DNA of 5,098 nucleotides from NCBI GenBank assembly GCA_937981305.1, contig CALJPB010000042.1:1-5098 (forward strand), given 5' to 3'. The position numbers were made by a program, and so were the translations under genes. Numbering within the stretch: the stretch's first letter is position 1; the number at the start of each line of letters is the position of its first letter. The stretch comes from an uncultured Selenomonas sp. (GTDB taxonomy: Bacteria; Bacillota; Negativicutes; Selenomonadales; Selenomonadaceae). The notes under the pieces were generated by a model that saw only the letters and a program-made list of their open reading frames with translations, had not been told where the DNA came from and made no database searches. This document shows positions 1-4,601 of this stretch, one piece after another.

Positions 1-994
1 CCGCATCCTGCTCGTTCTCTGTCAAGAGCTTTCGGTTCATCTCCTGCTCGTAGAGCGAGACATTATAGAGCAGCGTATTCACATAGAATTGCAGGTTCTG
101 CATGGCACTGTTGTTGTAGCTGGACTTCGTATAGTCGTTCAGATGGTCGGGGTTGACACCGAATGCGGCGGCAACTTGCAGCGCGGAGTATCGCTTGAGC
201 TCGTAAAACTGCGAATCTGTGAGTTTGAGGTCAAGCGTTTGTATATCCGCCCCGATCGGCAGCGTGATGAGTCGGCGCGAATCATCACGCGCCTGCGCAT
301 CAAGACGTTGCAGCATCTTGTCCTGTGCGTCCTTCTTGAGCTCACCGACATACTTTATGACCGCATTCGCCGTAAGTCCCTTACGGTAGAGGTCATTGAG
401 AAACCGCTGCGTTGCCTTGTTACCCGCCATATTCTCAGCGAGTATCTGGCGCACCGATTTCCCGACCAGCCCCGTATCATCCGTAACCCACGCACGCAGA
501 TGAAGCATATCGTCGGGCGCAATCCAATACTCCTTTCCCGTCTTGTTGTCCATATAGCGGTAGAAATAGCGGCGCTCCGTATAACTGTCCGTATTGTTCA
601 CCCACACCTGCACCAGCTGCGGATGCAGGATGTGAAGCCCCGTCAGGCGGGCGGCACGGTCACGCTCGATCAGGGCGTATGCGTTCCCGTAATGGTTGCG
701 GTGATATTCCAGTGTCGTGAAGAATTGCAGCGGCGTCATGATGCTGTTCGGTTGCACGTTGAGAAGCCGTCCCGTCTCATGCCCTGTGACACGCTCCTTG
801 TTGGCATCCATCAGATAGACGGGCATTTTGCCGATGGATTCGCCAAGGGTCTTGAGGCAGGTGAAATAGGTGATCTCAGAGAGGTCGGGACCATCCGCCG
901 CACCTGTGCCGCCCCGAAAGAAAAAGTCATGCACATCCGAAAGAGAAATGCCGCCCTCACCCGAATTACGAAAGAGCCTTTTGATATTATCCAC
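1..994 (-). CDS. HK97-type phage portal protein (C-terminus cut by window edge)
   Basis: Portal proteins form the dodecameric ring at one capsid vertex through which the terminase pumps DNA. Reading the minus strand from GTG at 994 gives 331 uninterrupted codons to the window edge. The product has typical HK97-portal (Phage_portal) features: an N-terminal segment with FTCLKTLGESIGKMPVYL (about residues 44-61), the LLNVQPNSIMTP stretch (77-88), FLNDLYRKGLTANAVIKY (198-215) and, near the end, VAAAFGVNPDHLN (274-286) followed by SSYNNSAMQNLQFYVNTLL (291-309). The family is usually around 400 residues, so perhaps 50-100 are missing on the left. The start is not ATG: GTG at 994 lies 5 bases past the TerL stop, behind a weak purine run (GAAGAAGA). 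A TTG at 1003 overlapping that stop is the only other nearby in-frame choice. The close spacing implies one transcript and coupled translation with TerL. The long plus-strand frame over the same bases is a shadow. Confidence 0.95.
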   Translation of the reverse strand, partial: MDNIKRLFRNSGEGGISLSDVHDFFFRGGTGAADGPDLSEITYFTCLKTLGESIGKMPVYLMDANKERVTGHETGRLLNVQPNSIMTPLQFFTTLEYHRNHYGNAYALIERDRAARLTGLHILHPQLVQVWVNNTDSYTERRYFYRYMDNKTGKEYWIAPDDMLHLRAWVTDDTGLVGKSVRQILAENMAGNKATQRFLNDLYRKGLTANAVIKYVGELKKDAQDKMLQRLDAQARDDSRRLITLPIGADIQTLDLKLTDSQFYELKRYSALQVAAAFGVNPDHLNDYTKSSYNNSAMQNLQFYVNTLLYNVSLYEQEMNRKLLTENEQDA

Positions 995-999
995 GAGTT

Positions 1000-2748
1000 T
1001 CAATCTTCTTCGTCACATCCTCCCGCTGTCACTTCCAGCCACATAGACAGTGCTTCTTCTGCGTCCACCGCCGCATTATTGTGTTGATTGAAATACACCG
1101 TCCACGCGTCGATCACTGCGTCACATGGGTCAATGCGGTTCGTCTGCGTCATCTTGTCGATTTTGATTTCTCCGAACGAATTTGGCGCGGATATGACGGC
1201 ATTGACCATGCTCCATGTGAGCAGGGCGTTTTGTCGGTCATAGTGCACCTTGCCCGCCTTGACCGACAGTTGAAAATCCCGCGTTGCATCGTTGAGTGTC
1301 CGCGCCGACTGCTTGACCTCTACGAGATCGCAGGGCAGCACCGCCTCGAGGTCGGACAGGAATGCGCCTGCGTTGTGATTGTCATAGCCGCAGCCGATGA
1401 TCTCAATCTCATATTCCTCCATGATGCGTACGAGGTCGGCGATGATGTATTTGTAGTCGGTCTTAACGCCGTAGATGCCGCTTGTGAGTGTGAGCAACCC
1501 CGCCTCTTTCCAGACGCCATAGGGCGCGTCATCCGTACGGATATGTTCGGCAAGCCGCAGCTCCGGCATATAGCTGTGCGACCACAGATACATCTCATCG
1601 TCCTCACACGGGAAAATCAGCGCAATGCTCGTGAGGTCTCCGCCGCTCGATAGGTCAATCCCCAGATAGCACTGCCGCCCGCGCATATCCTCAAGTGTGG
1701 CATCCGACGCACACGCCCGCCATGCCGCAAGGTCGAGCAGACCTCCGCCCGTATACTCAACCCAACGGTTCAAGGTCTTGGTCTGAAAGTTTACGAGATC
1801 GCGCCCCTGTTTTTCACGGGCGTCGATTGCCTTTTCCGCCATGCGTGCAATCATCTCATCGTTGAGCGTCTCATCCGCATTCCACAGATTGAGCGGATTC
1901 GCCTTTGCCCAGTTCACGGGCTCCCACATATCATCATCCTCATCCATCTCTGTGATGAAGATGAAGAGCGAATCCTTGCGGATATTGCCCGAAAGCACCT
2001 TTTTGCAGAACTGGTATTGCTCGAAGCATGGCGCGTTCAGATTGAAGCCCGCCGTTGTGATTGCAAGCGTGAGCGCATTGTCCACGGTGATCTGACCGTC
2101 CAGCATGAGCTTATACATCTGATCAGTCGGATGCGCGTGGTATTCGTCCACAATCGCGAGGATAGAGCGAAAGCCATCGGCGGACTTCGTGTCTCTGCCA
2201 ATGGCTTCTATGGTCGTATTCGTGACGAGGGAGCGAATTGTGTGGTCGTATTCGCGCACCTTGTAGAGTTCTGCAAGATCGGCGTCGGAGCTTATGAATT
2301 TCGCGACTTCCTCCCAGACGATATTTGCCTGTTTCTGTTTCGTCGCCGTGCAATAGATGCGCCCATGCTGATAGCCCGCGAAGGTCGCGTAGTCGTTGCA
2401 CATCTCGCCCGCAAGGAAGGATTTTCCATTTTGCCGCGCGAGTTGGATGTAGCCCTCACGGAAACGGCGAAGGCGGGAACGCTTCTTGCGCCATCCGAAC
2501 AGACTTCCGATGATGAAATTCTGAAATCCGCGCGTTGTGAGTCGCGCGGCCGTCCGTCCTTCACCGATGACAAGATGATTTGCAAGCTCGATATGATGTT
2601 CCGCCTCCTGCACATCAAAGATATAGGGAAACGATTTATCCGCCATATCGTCCAGGTGACGTTTGCACGCCTGATACTCTGCCCGCCCGCAAATCTTCCG
2701 CCCCGCGACAATCATGCGGGCGTATGCCGTTGTTCGGTCGGTCATCAT
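1000..2748 (-). CDS. terL: Phage terminase large subunit (Terminase_1 / HK97-like TerL)
   Basis: Large terminase: the ATPase motor and endonuclease that cuts concatemeric phage DNA and drives it through the portal. The 582 residues match the usual family length. Visible motifs in order: Walker A-like ARQNGKS at 104-110 (K109, S110), Walker B LAIVDE at 197-202 (D201, E202), a coupling-type ITTAG at 230-234, then the RNase H-like nuclease with YLGIDLSSGGD at 361-371 (D365), IIGCGYDN at 450-457 (D456) and RIDPCDAVIDAW at 538-549 (D543/D547). All catalytic acidic positions seem intact, so it looks functional. The start is ATG ATG at 2748. GGAGG at 2759-2763 lies 10 bases upstream, and no in-frame ATG, GTG or TTG exists before an in-frame stop at about 2800. 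The start overlaps the stop of a 16-codon ORF with a much better ribosome site, suggesting translational coupling. Confidence 0.97.
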   Translation of the reverse strand: MMTDRTTAYARMIVAGRKICGRAEYQACKRHLDDMADKSFPYIFDVQEAEHHIELANHLVIGEGRTAARLTTRGFQNFIIGSLFGWRKKRSRLRRFREGYIQLARQNGKSFLAGEMCNDYATFAGYQHGRIYCTATKQKQANIVWEEVAKFISSDADLAELYKVREYDHTIRSLVTNTTIEAIGRDTKSADGFRSILAIVDEYHAHPTDQMYKLMLDGQITVDNALTLAITTAGFNLNAPCFEQYQFCKKVLSGNIRKDSLFIFITEMDEDDDMWEPVNWAKANPLNLWNADETLNDEMIARMAEKAIDAREKQGRDLVNFQTKTLNRWVEYTGGGLLDLAAWRACASDATLEDMRGRQCYLGIDLSSGGDLTSIALIFPCEDDEMYLWSHSYMPELRLAEHIRTDDAPYGVWKEAGLLTLTSGIYGVKTDYKYIIADLVRIMEEYEIEIIGCGYDNHNAGAFLSDLEAVLPCDLVEVKQSARTLNDATRDFQLSVKAGKVHYDRQNALLTWSMVNAVISAPNSFGEIKIDKMTQTNRIDPCDAVIDAWTVYFNQHNNAAVDAEEALSMWLEVTAGGCDEED

Positions 2749-2795
2749 GCGCTCTCTGCCTCCACGGGCGGCGCGCGGCGGCGCTCCTTCTCCAT
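2745..2795 (-). CDS. Possible 16-aa coupling micro-ORF between terS and terL
   Basis: A 16-codon frame, MEKERRRAPPVEAESA. It begins with ATG 7 bases after a perfect AGGAGG (2803-2808, continuing as AGGAGGTGA) and ends in a TGA sharing bases with the terL start (ATGA-type overlap). The ribosome site itself overlaps the TAG stop of terS. The peptide is charged and has no recognisable domain. My inference is that the frame loads ribosomes that reinitiate on terL, setting TerL output, rather than making a functional protein. The alternative is that the site is a remnant of an older terL start, since the terL frame is blocked by an in-frame stop just upstream. Confidence 0.4.
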   Translation of the reverse strand: MEKERRRAPPVEAESA

Positions 2796-2806
2796 GCAGT
2801 CACCTC

Positions 2807-3277
2807 CTACAGATATTTCAAAAACTTATTCGTCGGCTTGTCATCCGTCGCCGTCGGTACAATCAGCTTCAAGCGGTCGGTCGCCGCAAGACCCAGCTTC
2901 GTCGAACATCGATGTATCTGCGTCGCCGCGTCGCTTGCAATTTTGATGTACGGAGACGGAAACTCCCCGTTCTCCGTCATCACAGTCAAGCCCTCTTTTT
3001 GCAATGCGGCACTCGCTTTCGTATAGCGATCATAGTTATCCGCATAGATGGCAAGGAACGCACGGTCGATGTTATCCAATAGGTCAATTTTTCCCGCCTC
3101 GTGAACAATGCGCATATATTCCTCCGCTGCCTCGGGCGAAAGCCAATCCGGCGCACCCTCCTCGAGTTGGAGACGGTCGACCTTGATCTTCGATTCCTGT
3201 ATCTTGCGGTTCAACCGCTTCTCTTTTCCGATTTTCCCCGTAGAAACGCCGACCACCTTGCGCGGGCGTCCCGCCAT
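2807..3277 (-). CDS. terS: Phage terminase small subunit, P27 family
   Basis: Small terminase: recognises the packaging site and brings the large subunit to phage DNA. At 156 residues it has normal family length. It shows the P27 pattern: basic N-terminus AGRPRK (2-6), a charged linker to about residue 40, APDWLSPEAAEEYMRIVHEAG (42-62), LLDNIDRAFLAIYADNYDRY (66-85), EGLTVMTENGEFPSPYIKIA (95-114) and the conserved end LGLAATDRLKL (128-138). The ATG at 3277 has a purine-rich ribosome site (GGAGG at 3286-3290, 8 bases upstream). It sits about 100 bases downstream of the HNH gene and directly before the micro-ORF and terL, the usual HNH-TerS-TerL-portal order. An overlapping 87-codon frame starting at 3347 lacks any family resemblance and is rejected. 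Confidence 0.95.
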   Translation of the reverse strand: MAGRPRKVVGVSTGKIGKEKRLNRKIQESKIKVDRLQLEEGAPDWLSPEAAEEYMRIVHEAGKIDLLDNIDRAFLAIYADNYDRYTKASAALQKEGLTVMTENGEFPSPYIKIASDAATQIHRCSTKLGLAATDRLKLIVPTATDDKPTNKFLKYL

Positions 3278-3346
3278 TGTCTCCCCCTCCCCCGTTTCTA
3301 TTGTTCTTTCGTATTTTAATCGTCCCTAAAAATTTCATTTCTGGCA

Positions 3347-3362
3347 TTTTTTCAAGAAAAAA
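3347..3362. repeat. A/T inverted repeat in the HNH-terS gap
   Basis: T6-C-AA-G-A6, with 7-base arms around AA, in the 99-base gap between the HNH gene and terS. As RNA it could form a weak hairpin. I see no convincing promoter or terminator in this gap; one -10-like TAAAAT on the minus strand near 3315 lacks a good -35. Most likely HNH and terS share a transcript. Confidence 0.3.
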
Positions 3363-3376
3363 GACCGAACGCGGTT

Positions 3377-3820
3377 TTATATTTCCTGCTCAAAACTTTT
3401 TTGACCCGCCCCCGCCCCATCTGTTTTCCTGCGGATTGCCGCGAGCTTTTCCTGCATTGCACGCTTTGCACGCAGATTCTTGTTGTAGGCGTCATGAATC
3501 TCTTTATGCGTCCGCGCCGATACAAAAATAAGATTATCCATGTCCAATTTACGCGCAGGATTCTCGGCAATCGGCTCGATGTGGTGGACGATTGCGCCCG
3601 GCACGATGCGCCCCGTCTCTGCATATATGACTTCATCTGCATAGCGGGCGCGTATGCGCGCCGCCTCCGCCGTCCGCTGCCATGCTTTCCCATTGTAGAA
3701 TGACGCCTTGTCCTTGTCCCGCCGCGTGCGGTCATAGTCCCGATGGCGGCGTGCCTGACATGGGCAGCGCGTGCCCTGCGTCACCGTCCGCCCGCATACG
3801 CCGCAAATTCGTTTCAGCAT
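3377..3820 (-). CDS. Phage HNH endonuclease
   Basis: HNH nuclease of the kind encoded just before terS in many cos-type phages. There, such proteins are known to work with the terminase for site-specific cutting and head morphogenesis. Numbering from an alternative upstream ATG at 3832: a Cys cluster C10-x2-C13 and C23-x-C25 in the N-terminus (likely zinc-binding), FYNGKAWQRTAEAAR (45-59), the HNH core with H83-H84-I, D99-N100-L and H109-KEI-H113, and a basic tail. The catalytic H, N and H positions are all present. I prefer the ATG at 3820 (147 aa, MLKRICGVCGR) because GGTGAT lies directly upstream. The ATG at 3832 (151 aa) is preceded only by the T-tract of a hairpin. The stop at 3377 leads into terS after 99 bases. 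This is the first gene of the packaging run. Confidence 0.9.
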   Translation of the reverse strand: MLKRICGVCGRTVTQGTRCPCQARRHRDYDRTRRDKDKASFYNGKAWQRTAEAARIRARYADEVIYAETGRIVPGAIVHHIEPIAENPARKLDMDNLIFVSARTHKEIHDAYNKNLRAKRAMQEKLAAIRRKTDGAGAGQKSFEQEI

Positions 3821-3834
3821 AATATCACCCATGC

Positions 3835-3862
3835 AAAAGGGACGCGGCGCGCGCCGTGTCCC
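3835..3862 (-). terminator. Terminator-like hairpin abutting the HNH start
   Basis: On the minus strand GGGAC-a-CGGC, loop GCGC, GCCG-c-GTCCC (9 pairs, one A/C mismatch) is followed directly by TTTT and then GC-ATG. The stem is very GC-rich. The U tract is only four long, so it may be a partial terminator or attenuator in the leader of the HNH/terminase transcript. Confidence 0.5.
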
Positions 3863-3886
3863 TCTCGTTTCGATTCAAATTTTCAC

Positions 3887-3901
3887 GTTACCATTGTAAC
3901 A
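3887..3901 (-). promoter_or_regulatory. Extended -10 element inside a palindrome, candidate late promoter
   Basis: The minus strand carries TGT-TACAAT (TACAAT at 3893-3898, a 5/6 match to TATAAT with an extended TG). It is embedded in the inverted repeat GTTAC-4-GTAAC (3887-3900). No good -35 lies 16-18 bases upstream, which is what an activator-dependent promoter may look like. The predicted start near 3886 would place the hairpin at 3835-3862 in the leader of the HNH gene. A RinA-like activator is encoded upstream; linking the two is inference. Confidence 0.35.
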
Positions 3902-3912
3902 CTGATACCACT

Positions 3913-3937
3913 AAAAAACACGGCACAAAATGCCCGT
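3913..3937 (-). terminator. Second minus-strand terminator-like hairpin
   Basis: Minus strand ACGGGCA, loop TTTTG, TGCCGT (six pairs with one bulged G), then G and six T (3918-3913). It lies about 50 bases past the stronger terminator at 3985-4011, so the two could work in tandem. The stem is short, hence modest confidence. Confidence 0.4.
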
Positions 3938-3953
3938 TGCAAAGTCATTCGAG

Positions 3954-3962
3954 TTATCCACA
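3954..3962 (+). other. Perfect match to DnaA box (TTATCCACA)
   Basis: One exact TTATCCACA in the non-coding gap between two minus-strand terminators. I found no companion boxes or AT-rich unwinding region nearby, so it is probably not an origin and may be chance. Confidence 0.2.
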
Positions 3963-3984
3963 GGTTGCGAACAATAGCCATAGG

Positions 3985-4011
3985 AAAACGCCCCGCATTT
4001 CTGCAAGGCGT
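3985..4011 (-). terminator. Rho-independent terminator of the small-peptide module
   Basis: On the minus strand ACGCCTTGCA, loop GAAA, TGCGGGGCGT forms a continuous 10-pair stem (two G-U pairs, GNRA-type loop). It runs directly into TTTT (3988-3985). It lies 33 bases after the stop of the small DNA-binding-like gene and should end transcription from the promoter at 4504-4532, separating that module from the packaging genes. Confidence 0.65.
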
Positions 4012-4043
4012 CATTCCTTTTCTATTCCGATTCCATTCGGATT

Positions 4044-4232
4044 CTATTCTGTTTTCATCATCCGCACGGCGCGGGCAGGGTCATCTTTGATGATTTTTGC
4101 AAACGCCTTGATGGTGTCCCATTCTTCATCAGATGCCCGCAGCGAGCGCATCTTTCGCTCTGTCCCATCCTGAGCAGCGGGACGGCGACCCGCACCCACG
4201 CGCTTGCCGCCCCAGCCGTTTTCATTACTCAC
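4044..4232 (-). CDS. Small basic DNA-binding-like phage protein
   Basis: A 62-residue protein reading GTG then SNENGWGGKRVGAGRRPAAQ. The N-terminal GGKRVGAGRRP resembles the short AT-hook-like arm common on small phage proteins. The second half (RSLRAS, then DEEWDTIKAFAKII, then DDPARAVRMM) has a strand-helix-helix pattern that suggests a ribbon-helix-helix or similar DNA-binding fold; this is pattern-based inference. I choose GTG at 4232 over GTG at 4250: AAGGCGG lies 7 bases upstream, and the GTG overlaps the TGA of the preceding 26-codon ORF (GTGA overlap), typical of coupled translation. The 4250 start has no ribosome site. It is followed by a strong terminator. It could be the module's autoregulator or a packaging accessory protein; exact function unknown. 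Confidence 0.72.
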   Translation of the reverse strand: MSNENGWGGKRVGAGRRPAAQDGTERKMRSLRASDEEWDTIKAFAKIIKDDPARAVRMMKTE

Positions 4233-4309
4233 ATCCCCACCGCCTTCCACAATACATAGACCGAGATTGCGAATGCTGCCACCGCAATACCTACCGTCAC
4301 TTTTTGCAT
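4229..4309 (-). CDS. Hydrophobic 26-aa peptide, predicted single membrane segment
   Basis: A frame of 26 codons: MQKVTVGIAVAAFAI followed by SVYVLWKAVGM. Residues 4-21 are almost entirely hydrophobic, with K3 and K22 flanking, as in a single transmembrane helix. Its TGA (4229-4231) overlaps the GTG start of the next gene. I see no ribosome site before the ATG, and the frame stays open further upstream without a normal start. It is therefore either translated weakly, translated by coupling, or not a gene. Its support is the membrane pattern, the exact stop/start overlap and its place in a module with another one-helix peptide. I do not recognise a family. Confidence 0.42.
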   Translation of the reverse strand: MQKVTVGIAVAAFAISVYVLWKAVGM

Positions 4310-4332
4310 TTGATTTGCGATTATGATATACT
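4304..4332 (+). promoter_or_regulatory. Plus-strand extended -10 promoter candidate
   Basis: TGA-TATACT (TATACT at 4327-4332, 5/6 to TATAAT, extended TG at 4324-4325), with a weak -35 TTGCAT (4304-4309) at exactly 17 bases. The start would be near 4339. It faces right, against every gene here, and would make RNA antisense to the 29-aa peptide gene. Confidence 0.38.
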
Positions 4333-4334
4333 TT

Positions 4335-4343
4335 GATTGACCC
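4335..4343. repeat. Left arm of a 9-bp inverted repeat
   Basis: GATTGACCC here is the exact reverse complement of GGGTCAATC at 4464-4472. In minus-strand RNA this arm reads GGGUCAAUC, just 3' of the UACG hairpin. It could pair with GAUUGACCC in codons 2-5 of the 29-aa ORF. Confidence 0.6.
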
Positions 4344-4349
4344 TGAGCC

Positions 4350-4367
4350 CCCCGCCCGTAGGCGGGG
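4350..4367 (-). other. Stable UACG-tetraloop RNA hairpin
   Basis: Minus-strand CCCCGCC, loop TACG, GGCGGGG: seven perfect pairs, six of them G-C, closed as C(UACG)G, a member of the exceptionally stable UNCG tetraloop class. No T tract follows on either strand, so it is not a normal terminator. It lies 20 bases past the 29-aa ORF stop and could protect an mRNA 3' end, insulate the downstream ORF or shape the antisense RNA. Confidence 0.6.
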
Positions 4368-4387
4368 AACTCAATGTTCACTTTTCT

Positions 4388-4477
4388 TTACTGGACTTTG
4401 TAGAGCAGTATCATCGCTGTGATGAGGTTGATTACTGCCGTTACAAGGTTCAGTATTTTTATTGGGTCAATCTTCAT
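4388..4477 (-). CDS. 29-aa one-helix membrane peptide, toxin-like
   Basis: The frame encodes MKIDPIKILNLVTA then VINLITAMILLYKVQ. Residues 8-26 form a single hydrophobic segment flanked by K2/K7 and K27, the size and shape of small membrane-acting toxins or holin-like peptides. Expression signals are strong: GGAGGG (4486-4491) 8 bases before the ATG, and its own near-consensus promoter giving a leader of about 20 bases. The first codons contain one arm of a 9-bp inverted repeat whose partner lies past the stop, and a plus-strand promoter/terminator pair brackets the gene. Those signals make it more than a chance frame. A toxin role is inference; it might instead be a phage membrane peptide (lysis helper, exclusion factor). 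No family recognised. Confidence 0.6.
   Translation of the reverse strand: MKIDPIKILNLVTAVINLITAMILLYKVQ
4464..4472. repeat. Right arm of the 9-bp inverted repeat, inside the 29-aa ORF
   Basis: GGGTCAATC on the plus strand, complementary to GATTGACCC at 4335-4343. On the mRNA it covers codons 2-5 of the 29-aa peptide, so pairing would occupy the translation-initiation region. Confidence 0.6.
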
Positions 4478-4495
4478 AACCGCTTCCCTCCTTTC

Positions 4496-4508
4496 ATGAT
4501 ATTATCAT
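4496..4508. promoter_or_regulatory. Palindromic operator candidate
   Basis: ATGATA-T-TATCAT, six-base arms around one base, overlapping the -10 and transcription start of the minus-strand promoter. A dimeric repressor bound here would block initiation. The ribbon-helix-helix-like protein at 4044-4232 or the neighbouring RinA-like regulator are candidates. Part of the symmetry comes from the -10 itself, so chance is possible. Confidence 0.35.
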
Positions 4509-4532
4509 AACACATTCTTCTTGATTTATCAA
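4504..4532 (-). promoter_or_regulatory. Strong sigma-A-type promoter of the small-peptide module
   Basis: Minus strand TTGATA (4532-4527, 5/6 to TTGACA), exactly 17 bases, TATGAT (4509-4504, 5/6 to TATAAT) with an extended TG directly before the -10. Predicted start near 4497, about 20 bases before the 29-aa ORF. The upstream flank is A/T-rich. This is the best promoter in the window and does not look activator-dependent. Confidence 0.7.
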
Positions 4533-4562
4533 TATTTATTTCAAGATAGACGCAAAGATTTT

Positions 4563-4601
4563 CCCGTAATCCCTTTCCGTATAAGGGGTTACGGGCTTTT
4601 T
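4563..4601 (+). terminator. Strong plus-strand rho-independent terminator
   Basis: CCCGTAATCCCTT, 7-base loop, AAGGGGTTACGGG: a 13-pair stem with one T-G wobble, then C and TTTTT (4597-4601). On the minus strand the same hairpin is followed by AAAATC, so it works only for rightward transcription. No plus-strand gene precedes it, which points to an antisense RNA from about 4339. The T tract runs into the stop codon of the RinA-like gene. Confidence 0.75.

Larger units (their letters stand above)
4339..4601 (+). ncRNA. Candidate antisense RNA over the 29-aa peptide gene
   Basis: Inferred from a plus-strand promoter candidate (start near 4339) and a clear plus-only terminator (4563-4601). The roughly 260-base transcript has no convincing ORF. 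It would be fully complementary to the peptide ORF, its ribosome site and its transcription start. This layout is typical of type I antitoxin RNAs. The promoter is the weak part of the argument: its -35 is poor. Confidence 0.3.

Noticed and set aside
89..1087. 332-codon plus-strand frame at the left end
   Set aside because: It runs opposite to the portal gene, which reads through the same bases with clear family motifs. The plus-strand product has no recognisable domain and no ribosome site.
2017..2946. 309-codon plus-strand frame
   Set aside because: Antisense shadow of terL and terS; it crosses a gene boundary and shows no family pattern.
3084..3347. 87-codon minus-strand frame starting before terS
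   Set aside because: Mostly a shifted reading of the terS start region with low-complexity Gly/Arg composition. It has no ribosome site, while terS in the other frame has clear P27 features.
3954..3962. DnaA box as part of a replication origin
   Set aside because: Only one box, no repeats or AT-rich unwinding region, and a packaging-gene context.
3883..3981. 32-codon minus-strand frame (MAIVRNLW start)
   Set aside because: No ribosome site; it begins right after a terminator T tract and covers terminator-like and promoter-like elements. Most likely chance.
4029..4049. Short tandem GATTCYATTC repeat near the stop of the 62-aa gene
   Set aside because: Only two imperfect copies, partly coding; too little to call a binding array or attachment site.
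4350..4367. GC-rich hairpin as a CRISPR repeat or terminator
   Set aside because: The sequence is not repeated with spacers anywhere in the window, and no T tract follows it on either strand.
4474..4497. Seven-codon frame MKGGKRL ending on the start of the 29-aa ORF
   Set aside because: Its ATG lies at the predicted transcription start, so it would be leaderless, and its codons are simply the ribosome site. Probably incidental.
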